Shown: one piece after another, positions 1 to 11,100 of the stretch
Layout of the letters: every line of letters starts with the position of its first letter
Position numbering within the stretch: position 1 is the stretch's first letter
NCBI GenBank assembly: GCA_026770585.1
Contig: MU646309.1
Span: forward strand, 268,816-294,016
Source of the DNA: Baffinella frigidus
Lineage: Eukaryota > Cryptophyceae > Cryptomonadales > Baffinellaceae
Direction of reading: 5' to 3'
DNA length: 25,201 nt
The notes under the pieces: model-generated
The model's database searches: none
What the model saw: only the letters and a program-made list of their open reading frames with translations
What the model was told of the DNA's origin: nothing
Position numbers and translations under genes: made by a program

Positions 1-500
1 CCCCCGCAGACGTCGCACCCAGGAGGAGGCTTGGTCTATCGGAGGGCCTCGCAGCGCCCAAGAGGCGTGGTCCGTCGGAGGGCCCCGTCACGCCGACGAG
101 GCTCGATCGATCGGAGGTCCCCGCAGTACCCAAGACAGGGACGAGGCTTGATCTATCAGAGGGCCCCGCAGCGCCGGTGAGGCTTGGTCTGTCGCCCCCC
201 CCCGCAGCCCCCGCAGTCCCCGAAGGGAGGGGTCTCGAGGAGTCGGAGGGCCCCGTAACACCGTGGCGGCTTGGTCTGTCGGAGGGCCCCGTAACGCCGT
301 GGAGGCTCGCGCTGTCGCCCCCCCCCGCAGAAGCCCCCGCAGAGCCCCCCACAGGGGATGCAGGGGACGCAGGGAGGAGGCTTGGTCTATCGGGGGGCCC
401 CGCAGCGCCCAAGAGGCGTGATTTATCGGAGGGCCCAGTAGCACCGAGGAGGATCGAGCTGTCGGGGATCCCCGTAGCGCCGAGGAGGCTTGAGGTGTCG
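1..500. repeat. GC-rich 36-bp minisatellite
   Basis: Tandem units close to GGCTTGGTCTGTCGGAGGGC followed by CCCGTAACGCCGTGG, 36 bp each, interrupted by C-rich insertions at 196-222 and 316-355. The period is a multiple of three, so every frame repeats as a 12-mer. Confidence 0.85.
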
Positions 501-559
501 TTGGCTTCTTGCTGCATCTGCACCCTCTCCCGCTCGCCTGCGTCCCCTGCACCGCCCAA
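1..559 (-). CDS. PH gene exon 11: 12-residue repeat region, open at left edge
   Basis: After AG at 560-561 the minus strand reads LGGAGDAGERERVQMQQEAN, then about 12 degenerate units of a 36-bp minisatellite encoding SLLGATGPSDRP-like 12-mers, with no stop to the window edge (186 codons). Other frames are also open: the plus strand to a stop at 561-563 (RLGLSEGPVTPW units) and a second minus frame (ALRGPPIDQASS units). Coding strand and frame are therefore inferred from phase continuity with exon 10 only. It may equally be a non-coding minisatellite. Confidence 0.4.
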   Translation of the reverse strand, partial: MGGAGDAGERERVQMQQEANDTSSLLGATGIPDSSILLGATGPSDKSRLLGAAGPPDRPSLLPASPASPVGGSAGASAGGGDSASLHGVTGPSDRPSRHGVTGPSDSSRPLPSGTAGAAGGGDRPSLTGAAGPSDRSSLVPVLGTAGTSDRSSLVGVTGPSDGPRLLGAARPSDRPSLLLGATSAG

Positions 560-3500
560 CTGACTTTCAGATGTTCCGAGGTTGACGGGTGTACGGGGGG
601 GGTTTAGGCTGTGGTGCGCCGTCGTGTGTTTGTGAATCTGCGGGGGTGTTGTAACCTTGGTGAGAACCGAGTGTGGCCACACGGTGGACTACGAACCTTT
701 CATCACAAGTCAACTTGCCTGAAGACAATCACCGTGTGGACCTTCTTTTGGAGCAGGCATTTGACTTAAGGCGCTGGCTTTCATGGGGAGTTGACTTAGG
801 CAAAATGTTCGGGCCCCGATTGAACTTGAGAATAGTTCGGCAACCCGACTGGGGCAGCCACACGAGGTTATCCATGCGAACATAATAAAAGTCGAGTGGG
901 GAATTGGCCACGTGGCGCCCACTTTTCGGGCGCCACGTGACCAAACATATAAAAATTACTACACAAACGCTTACAATCGACTTTTATTATGTTCGCATGG
1001 ATAGCCTCGTGTGGAGAGCCACGCAGGATCCTTCGTGGGGGTATTTCGTGGCTGGCATTTGACCCATTGGCTGGCATTTGAGCCATTTTCATATACATAA
1101 TCGACTTTTGAAATATTTTCACCAAAAAAAAACTTTTGAAATACCCCCCCCAACAATCCTGGGTGGCTAGACCTTGCACGAGAGTCTAGGATATGATCTG
1201 GCCTCAGGACGTCCCGGCCAAGGTCTAGCTCTCCACTCGAGAGGTCTAGGGCTAGACCGGTGGCTGCTAAGTGGGGTTAGGAGGCTCAGAGCTGGACCTT
1301 TGGCGCCGTTTCGAGCGACATTAACGTTTTGACCACACGGAAGAAGGCATCCACGCAACGGGCGGTTCGTCGTACAAAAAGAGGGTAAGGCGGTTTCGTC
1401 GTACAAAAGGAGGGTAAGGCGGTTTCGTCGTAGAAAAGGAGGGTCAGAGCTGGACCTTGGGCGCCGTTTCGAGCGGCAGGCCCGCTTCCGAGCCACCCGC
1501 CGAGCATCCCCGACGAACCCTGTGAGGTTATGGGCCTCAGTGAGTCCCCATGCACCCTGAGGTTATGGGCCTCAGTGAGCTCCCAGGTTACGAGTTTCCC
1601 GTACTTCCTCTTGCTTCTCGGCTGCCGTTCAGGAAGAGCGCTGCCCACCGAGACAAAAGTCGAGAGAGGAACGTCTCAAAAGCAAAAGTGGAACCTTCGT
1701 TGACTTAAGGTAACGGTGGAGAACCTGAGGTCGCCTCAGGTTATGAGGTTCGAGGTTGTGTGTGGCGGTGCGGTCCACGCGACGATGCCCTGTGTATCAA
1801 ATTGGCCTGTTTTCAAAGTCAACTCAACCACAAATCTGTCAACTTTGCGCGGATTCCGAACAGCACCCCCGAGGAATCCTGAGGTTATGGGCCTCATGTT
1901 GTGAGCTCGAGTTCCCCGAACGACGGTTAACCACACAGCGGACTTCGAAGAAATTTTGAATAACCCCTAAGCGATAAGACCTAGGACCCTACGGTAGGCA
2001 ACCCGTAGTGACATAGGGGGGTTCCTATGGATAAGGTAACGGAAAGGTGACGATTTGGGCCGAAAATCCCTTCGATGCCCGCTGTGTGGAATGGCATAGC
2101 TCACGTCTTTGAGGCGGGCCCGTCTCTCAAGGCTCATAGACTATTGTATCACTCAACTCAAGGCTCAAGGGCCTGATTTAGGACCCGTGTCGAGAGTAAT
2201 AAAGAAGACGAAGCAAAAGCGCCGTTTGTGAAGGGGGGGGGGCACTCCAGAATGCTGGAGAAACCTAATTACATGTGGGGTTGTAAACATTTGTACCAGG
2301 ATAGGGTATTCCAACCTCGTGACTGTGCTAATTTCGCAAAATTACATGACCAATCTCACGAAAGTTACTACAAAAATGTTACAACTCGCTTTTAAATAGG
2401 CCCCTCTAGCATTCTCGTGTGGGACCGCGCCTCGAAACAGCGCGTTTATCTCTTAAGTACCCATAGGGTGAATATTCACCAAAACCTGTCCTGAGGCGGG
2501 CCCTTCCACTCCTGAGGCGGGCCCGCCACGGGGTCGAGTTTCCGTTACCTTATCCGTAGGAACCCCCCTATGTCCCTACGGGTTGCCTACCGTAGGGTCG
2601 TAGGTCTTATCGCTTAGGGGTTATTCAAAACAACGTCAATTTTTAACGTTTCTGTTGCAAAAAAATGTCAACTTTGTGCACCTGTACTGAGGCGGGCCCG
2701 TTCACTCCCCAGGTGGGCCCTTGAAGTTCTGAGGCGGGCCCATCCCGAGGCCGTTTCTGGAACAAAAAGTCAACTTTTTACGTGTCTGATACAAAACAAC
2801 GTCAACATTTGACGTTTCTGGTACAAAGAAGGACACGTTAGTGTACCTGTCCTGAGGCGGGCCCGTTCCGGGCGCGGGCGCGGGAGGAAGGGAGGGGGGA
2901 CGGGAAGAAGGGCGTGCTGAAGCGCAGCGCGCGGTTTGCCACCTGTATCGGGGGTGAACCACGGCAGGTCATAACTGGGAATTTCAGGACGCAACGGTTC
3001 GTTTCGTGGTACTAAATGGTACGTAGCCACCTATCGACACGAAACTCCTCGTCCTTTCCACGTCCGATCCGAAAACAAAATTTCCGGACCCGGGTACAAT
3101 TTTTTAAAAAGACTTGTATCCTGAAATTCTGACTTGTGGCCTGGCGTGGATCGGGGGTGCATGTGGTGAAATCCTTGTTCGTAACTAGAGCCCGAAGTGG
3201 ACAAGATCGAGGATGCAGTTTGAGCCATTTGGGGTCACGTCCAACTTGGTACTGGGACGTGACCAACGCGCGGTTTGCCGCCTGTATCGATGAGTCCACA
3301 CAGCGGGCTACGAAGGGATTTTGAATAACACCTAAGCGATAAGACCTAGGACCCTACGGTAGGCATCCCGTAGGGACATAGAAGGGTTCCTACAGATAAG
3401 GTAACGGAAACTTGGGCTCTCAGCGGTTTGACGCCTGTATCGGGGGTAAATAAATAGAAGGCGATTTGGCGTCTGTAGAAGGGGTAACGGGACATGACGG

Positions 3501-3871
3501 TTCGTAGGTGATGGAGTAAAAGGTAAACCCGAACGGGGGTGACCGGTGCCGCCACTTAGCAGTGACTGAGGACCTTTTCATCTTGAAATCAAGGTGAAAT
3601 TCCGGTTAGGCTAGAGGGCAATGGATAAGATTATGGTACAAATCGGTAAGATGGACTGTATCCGTGAAGCCCCCGGTGGCTGCTAAGTGGTCAGTCAACC
3701 GCCGCACCGGGAGAGTAGGAAAGAAGAAGAACATAGAGGGAGAGAGAGGGGGGGAGGGAGAGAAAGCGGGGGGGAGAGAGAGAGCGAGCGAGAGAGAGAG
3801 AGAGATACGAGAGAGCGAGAGAGAGCGAGAGAGCGAGCGAGAGAGATACGAGAGAGAGAGAGAGCGCGCAC

Positions 3872-3919
<48 letters not shown>

Positions 3920-3969
3920 AGAGGGAAGAGAGAGAGAGCGAGAGACAGCGAGAGAGCGAGCGAGAGAGA

Positions 3970-4046
<77 letters not shown>

Positions 4047-4563
4047 AGAGAGAGAGAGAACAAAACGTGACTTGGCACTCACCTCCTCGCGATCCCCCGA
4101 TGCGAAATCGCGCGGTTTCGGGGGTGCGTCGCCAGCTGCAAACGTAGCTGCAAACGACGCCGGCCCCGCGCCCCCCTCTGTGTCCCGGGTTTCGGGTTCA
4201 GGGTTCAGGGTTTCGGACCCTACGGTAGGAAATCCGTAGGGACATAGGGGGAGTTCCTACGGATAAGGTAACGGAAAGGTGGCCCGATTTGAGCCGAAAA
4301 TCCCTTCGTAGACCGCTTTGTGGAGAGAGCTCTGCCCAAGCCTCTTGCGTGGCAGGCTTCAGGGTTCCAGGTTTGGGGGCAGCCGCGCCGTTTAGGGTTT
4401 ATGGTTCCGGGTTCCGGGTTCCGGGTTCCGGGTTCCTTTAGAGTTGCGGGTTGCGGGTTGCGGGTTTGGAGGCAGCCGCGCGATGTGACTGGGGGTGGCA
4501 CCGCCCCAGTCTGAGTGATTGAGTGAGTGAGATAGTGTGTGTGTGTGTGTGTGTGTTTGTGAC

Positions 4564-4596
<33 letters not shown>

Positions 4597-5255
4597 GGGG
4601 GCGCCACGCAAACTCGCCAACACGTCGATTGTTATTCGAAATCGTGGTACAAATTTAAAACGCGCTGGTATGAAACGTTTTAAACCTGAGATGGAAGAGG
4701 GTGCGGCGCGCGCCGCCGCGGCCGAGAGGGCTGAGACCCCACGCAAACTCGCTAACAAGTCGATAGTAATTCGAAATCGTGGTACAAATTTAAAACGAGA
4801 TGGTACGAAATGTTTTAAACCTGAGATGGAAGAGGGTGCGGCGCGCGCCGCCGCGGCCGAGAGGGCTGCGACCCACGTTTCTCGCTCGCGGGAGGACGCC
4901 ACCTGTTGAGGGTTTGGGGTTTGGGTTTTGGGGTTTGGGATTTGGGGTTCAGGGTTTGGGGTTTAGGGTTTAGTGTTTAGGGTTTGGGGTTTAGGGTTTA
5001 GGGTTTAGGGTTTAGGGTTTAGGGTTTAGGGTTTAAGGTTAAGGGTTTAGGGTTTAGGGTTTAGGGTTTAAAGTCTAGGGTTTAGGGTTTAGGGTTTGGG
5101 GAGGATGCCACCTGTTGAGAGAGGAAGAAGATTGTGAGAGGAGTGTGAGGCGGAAGGTTTTGGTTAGCAATGGGGGTGAACCACAGCTGCGAGACAGAGA
5201 GATGGGAGATGGGGAGACACGAGAGAGAGAGAGAGCGAGAGAAAGAGAGAGAGAG

Positions 5256-5300
<45 letters not shown>

Positions 5301-5303
5301 CAA

Positions 5304-5359
<56 letters not shown>

Positions 5360-8078
5360 AACACAGAGAAACATAAAGAGAAGGTTCTTGAGGGAAGCCC
5401 GGAGGAGAGAGAGAGAGAGAGAGAGAGGCGGAAAGACATTCGAGAGAGCGAGAGAGCGAGATAGAGAGATGGGAGAGAGAGAGTGATAAGAGAGAGAGAG
5501 AGAGAAAGAGAGAGAGAGGGAGAGAGAGTGAGTGAGATGGGAGAGAGAGAGAGAGAGAGAGATCTGAGAGAGAGACAGCGGGAGGCACGGGAAGGCACCG
5601 AAAGGACAAGCTCCCGGCCGCTCCAGCCTTCCCACACCTGTCAGGGTGCAGGATTCAGGGTTTAGGGTTTAGGGTTTAGGGTTTGGGGTTTAGGGTTTAG
5701 GGTTTAGGGTTTAGCTCACTCTCGTGGCATCAAGCACAACGCACGACTCTGCCAAGACACCTCTTGTGTCACTCGAGAGGAATTGACCTTTCCTGAAACC
5801 AACATGCCAATCACCCTATCCACACAGCGGGCTACGACGGGGTTTTCGGCCCAAATCGGGCCACATTTCCGTTACCTTATCCGTAGGAACCCCCCTATGC
5901 CCCCCTACGGGCTGCTTACCTTAGAGTCCTAGGTCTTATCGCTTAAGGACTATCGAAAATCCCTTCGAAGTCCGCTGTGTGGTCTATGACTGTACCGAGA
6001 AGAGCCAGGAGCGGCCCCGCGTGCTGCTCTGCCGGTACGCAATCCGTAGGGAAATAGGGTTCCTATTTGCCAACCGATTCTCGGCCGAACATCCTTCGTA
6101 GCCCGCTGTGTGGCACCTGATTCTTTCAGTCGAGTGGAATGTACCGAGAAGAGCCGGTGCTGCCTTGGCCGTCTACCGTACTCCAAAACCGTCAGTCAAC
6201 CACCACACATTCCCGCATTTCCAGCCTACGACTTTACCTAAACCATCCTGCCGATCTGCAGGGTGTTGGGGGGGGGGTGACCGAGAAGAGCCAGGAGCGC
6301 CCCCGAGTGCTGCCCTCCTGGTCTACCGCAGTACAATACGTCCAATGCCGTATGCTAGCCAGCCTGATAATTTGCTGTAGGGTGTGACCGAGAAGAGCCA
6401 GGAGCGCCCTCGCGTGCTGCCCTGCCCGTCACGGCCACACACCAATACTATAAGAGGACGGTATTGGGCCTAATTCTCTCAGCCTGATTCTTGAAGTGCC
6501 AGCGTATGACTGTACCGAGAAGAGCCAGGAGCGGCCACGCGTGCTGCCCAGCCCGTCGCGGCCTCTCGACACCCTCGCGCCGCCGAGGTGCAGCACCTGC
6601 GGGGGAGGAAGCCACATTTGTTTCGTTTCGTTGATGCACGGCATTAGGCTACGTACGCTCCTCACTCCCTCTCCCCCTCTCTCTCTCTCCCTCCCTTTCT
6701 CTCTCTCTCTCTCCCTCCCTCTCTCTCTCTCTCTCACTCTCTCCCCTTCCTGGCAAGGAAGCGGCCGCTCGAAAATATCGCGCCCTACGGTAGGAAACCC
6801 GTAGGGTCCTAGGGAGGTTCCTACGGATAAGGTAACGGAAAATCGGCCCCAAATCGGTGGAAAATTCGAGGTGCAGCACCTGCGGGAGGAATCCAGCTTG
6901 ATTTCGTTTCTAGAAGGGGGTGGTTTTGAGAATGATGACTTTTGATTGAGAGATGGCTTTTCCAACTGGTACCAGACTTACCACTCGAGAATGCTGGAGG
7001 ATCCTATTTACATGTGGGGTTGTAAATATTTGTACCAGGATAGGGTGTTCCAACCTCGTGACTGTGCAATATATGCAGAGTTACGTGACCAAGCAACGGA
7101 AGTTACTACACAAATTCCCACTTTTAAAAGCACAGCAGGTTTAAATAGGCCCTTCTGGCGTTCTCGTGTGGTACCAACGGCGCAAGAAATGTGACCAAAA
7201 CGGCTCATAGACTTCTGGATCACTCACTTTCAGGCTAGAGAGTACAACAGAAGAAGAGGAAGCACCTTGAGGGGTGCTGCGCCGTAGCTCCATTCGCATT
7301 CCAAGCGGTAGCCACACAGCGGACTTTGAAAGGATTTTGAGTAACCCACAAGCGATAAGACCTAGGACCTTACGGGTTGCCTACCGTAGGGCCATAGGGG
7401 GGTTCCTACGGATAAGGTTAACGGAAAGGTGGCCCGATTTGGGCCGTAGCTCCATTCGCATTGCAAGCGGTAGAACCACTCGAGGCTAGAAATGTGACCA
7501 TTTTTAAACAGGGATTCGTTTACACGTGAAGGGAAAAAAGGCGGGTAGTAATTTTCACACAAATGGGGGCGTTTGGTCACGTAGCGGGCGGAATTCCGCC
7601 TGCTACGTGACCACGCCTGCCCGTGACTGGTACTAAATTTAACAACCCCACATTTAGAATAGTCCCATTTCTAGCCTCGAGTGGAATGAGAACGTGTTCT
7701 CCGCAACGCTGACAGACTATTCTCAAGTTGACATTCCAGGTTCGCGGTACAACCCCGTCAACTTTGGGGCAGAAAAGAGCCCGGGGGAAGCAGCTTCGTG
7801 AGGGCCGACCGAAGATATTCCCCCCCGGATTCTCGGGGGAAATTCCGGTTGGAATCCATTGCAATAGATAAGATTCTGGTACAAACCGTTTAGATGGACT
7901 GCATCCGTGAAGACCCCGGTGGCTGCTAAGTGACTGTGGGGAGCTGGACTTTGAGGGGTGCTGCGCCGTGGCTCCAATCGCGCTCCGAGCGGAGCGCGAC
8001 TAATATTATTATGCGTTCCCGCAGGTAATCCTTGAGGGGTGCACCCCTCAAGGTGCTCCAGGCTCCGTGTAGCCCGCT

Positions 8079-8128
<50 letters not shown>

Positions 8129-11100
8129 AGCTCTCTCTCTCTCTCTCTCTCTCTCTGGGGACTGGACTTTGAGGGGTGCAGCGCCGTGGCTCCAATCACG
8201 CTCCGAGCGGTAGAACGCGCACGTGTTCTCCTTAACGCGAAGCACCTGATGCCGAGTGATCCTCGTCAATTGTACTGACCCAGATCGAACAGGGTTTCGG
8301 GTTTAGTTAGGGCTTAGGGTTTACAGTTTAGGGTTCTGGGTTCAGGGCCAAGGGGCCCAACGCGCAGCACCTGATCTACGGAGGGCCTTGGGGGGTTATA
8401 TAAAAGTCAATTTCCAAAGATTTTGGAGGAACACGGGCACATCTCGCACGTTTTCTTTGCAACGCACAGCACCTGGTAACGTCAAACCGAATCAGGTCAA
8501 ACCGTTACGATGACATAGGGGGGTTCCTACGGACAAGGTAACGGAAACTCGGCCCGAAATGGGCCAAAAGTCCCTTCGTAGCCCGCTGTGTGGTTGAGGC
8601 GTCTAGATGAACTTTGATCTGGCGGAGTTTCTTCCCCTGTTGTGGAGTGAGGGGAGCGGTAGAACGCGCACGTGTTGTCCGCAACGCGCAGCACCTGATC
8701 CACGGAGGGGGGTTATTCAAAAGTCAACCCTGGGGGGTTATTCAAAAGTCAATTTTCCAAGATTTTGGGAGGAACACGGGCACGTCTCGCCAAAAGTTGA
8801 CAGAAACGGCCTAACGGCTCCAAGAACGGACACCGGGTCACCCTCGATGCCGAGTGTTGGACTCGTCAATTTAATTTCGGAACGAGACAGAATCTGTCCC
8901 GCTATCTTAGGCTCCCCACGCGGACGGTAAGGATGTATATGCTATTTTAGGTATCAAATAATGCTATCTTACGTCTTTTCATCAGGACAGATTCTGGTAT
9001 GTTCCGAGATGAAGTTGTACTATGTGCATGGCTGTTGTGCCGAGTCATGGCGCTTTTAATGTTCAACGGTCACCTGATCACGGCAAACCGAATCAGGCCG
9101 GACCGTTACGCTCGAGTACAACATTTCCGTTACGTCAAGGAATCCACTGTTACCTAAAGTTAAGAGAGGTTCCCCTTTTGCTTTGAGACGTCCCGCTCTC
9201 GACGTTTGTCTCGGTGAGTCCTGAACGGCAGTCGAGAAGCAAGAGGAGCCGTGGTACACATGTTGAGAAACGCTTCCTCCACGCCAGGCTCGTGGGTAGG
9301 GTATTCAAGGCTCGTTCTTGGAGCCATTGGTCGTTGTTGGAGCCATTTTCTCCTGAAAAATGACTTTTGAATACCGTTTTCCCTCGAAAAAAATGACTTT
9401 TGAAGACTCCCCCCTCCAGCCCTGCGTGGTGAGGCGGCTGGATGGACTTTGATCTAATCCCGCCAGTCATTTGTTTTTAATGCTTCGGGGTTCCCAAAAT
9501 CATCAAAAATTACTACACAATTGACCAAATCAGTCACGTCCACGCCTGGACGTGACCAATTGTGTAGTAAATTTCGTTGATTTGGGGAACTCCTGAGCAT
9601 TTAAATCAAATGCCTGACGGGATGAGATCTGGCTGAGTTTCTTCCCTTGTTGTGGAGTGTGGGGTGCGGATGGAAACCGGGCGAAAGCCGAAAGGAGTTT
9701 CGGGTTTCGGGTTTCGGGATTCGGGATTCGGGTTTCGGGTTTCGTTTTTCGGGTTTCGGGTTCAGGGTTCAGGGTTTGAGGTCTGGGGTTTGGGGTCTGG
9801 GGTTTCGGGGTTGAGACCAGGAAACGCTCCCTCCAGAGGCGGACGATTGTGGCTACCGACCTGGGTTCGGGTGTGGGGTTTAGGGTTTAGGGTTTAGGGT
9901 TTGGGGTTTGGGGTTCAGGGTTTAGGGTTCAGGGTTTCGGGTTTCGGGTTTACCAGAGGCGCGAGCGCAGGGATCAGAGTTTCGGGTTTCGGGTTTCGGG
10001 TTCCGGGTTCCGGGTTTCGGGTTCCGGGTTTCGGGTTTCGGGTTTCGGGTTCAGGGTTTAGGGGTTGTTGATGACCAGAGGCGCGAGCGCGATTGCTTCC
10101 TGACCACCCCATGCACCACCTGCCTCAGGGACTGTTCTTAAGTTGACAGGACTGTTCTTAAGTTGTCAACTTAAGAACAGTCCCCGAGGCAGGTGCACCA
10201 CCTGCCTCAGGGACTATTCTTAAGTTGACATGCTGGGTGTGCGGTACAAATCCGTCAACTTTGGAGCGGAAAAGGGGCCGGGTTCACCAAACTGGTGAGC
10301 CCAAATAGACCGACACAGGGCTGGGAAGAGCTTGCACCTGCCGAGGGGTGTGTCAGCCACCAGCCCTCACGATTGGATCAAATCGCCGATGTTAGATTTG
10401 CGATTTACCCTTGATTTACCCTTGCAGAGACCCCGGATCTGGGGTCTCTGCGAGGGCAAATCTCAAGTCTAAAATCGATGATTTGGTCCACTCGGGAGGG
10501 TTGGTGGAGACACAGATGGGTGCGAGTTGGACACAGTCGGGTTGACTGATGATTTTCAACCCAAAAGTTGACGGATTTGTACCACAGCAAAGGGAAGTCA
10601 ACGTCCGTTCTCCTTTTTTTTTAATCACTCTCGATACAGGTCTTAGATGAGGCCCTTGAGCCTTGAGTTGAGTGAAACAAAAGTCTATGAGCCTTAAGAA
10701 ACGGGCCCGCCTCAGAGACAAGAGCCTCATTGTGAGGAGACCAGATTAATGCAGGCAGGTTACGATCCTCAACTGTTCACCACCAACCGGGTTGGTGGTC
10801 ACCATTGGACCAAATCATCGTTTTGAGACTTGAGATTTCACCATTGAACCAAATCATCGATTCAAGACTTGAGATTTACCCTTCCAACGGTGGGTGGACC
10901 AAATCATCGATTTGAGACTTGAGATTTACCCTTGCAGAGACCCCAGGTCCGGGGTCTCTGCAGGGGTACATCAAGGGTAAATCTAAAAATCTAAAATCGA
11001 CGATTTGATCCAATGCACTGCCAGCAGTGAAATTTCGTCCCAAGTTCACTAAGTCAACTGCCCCTGTATCCACAGCCTTAAGTCAATATTGTTGGTCCCA

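Noticed and set aside
177-563. Plus-strand 128-codon frame with RLGLSEGPVTPW repeats
   Set aside because: Possible, but the same minisatellite is open in two minus frames and phase continuity favours the minus strand. Not excluded.
3606-4239. Long open frames of RERERE or LSLSLS type at 3606-4239, 5075-5637 and 23059-23402
   Set aside because: They are frames through GA/CT microsatellites, open on both strands, with no domain or splice support.
6496-6804. Plus-strand frame with TEKSQERPRVLP repeats
   Set aside because: Antisense of PH exon 5 and its end copies; the minus strand reads RGRSWLFS with donors.
8039-8278. Plus-strand frame with AVERARVLLNAKHLM
   Set aside because: It is the antisense of PH exon 4; only the minus frame has splice sites, edge copies and PH similarity.
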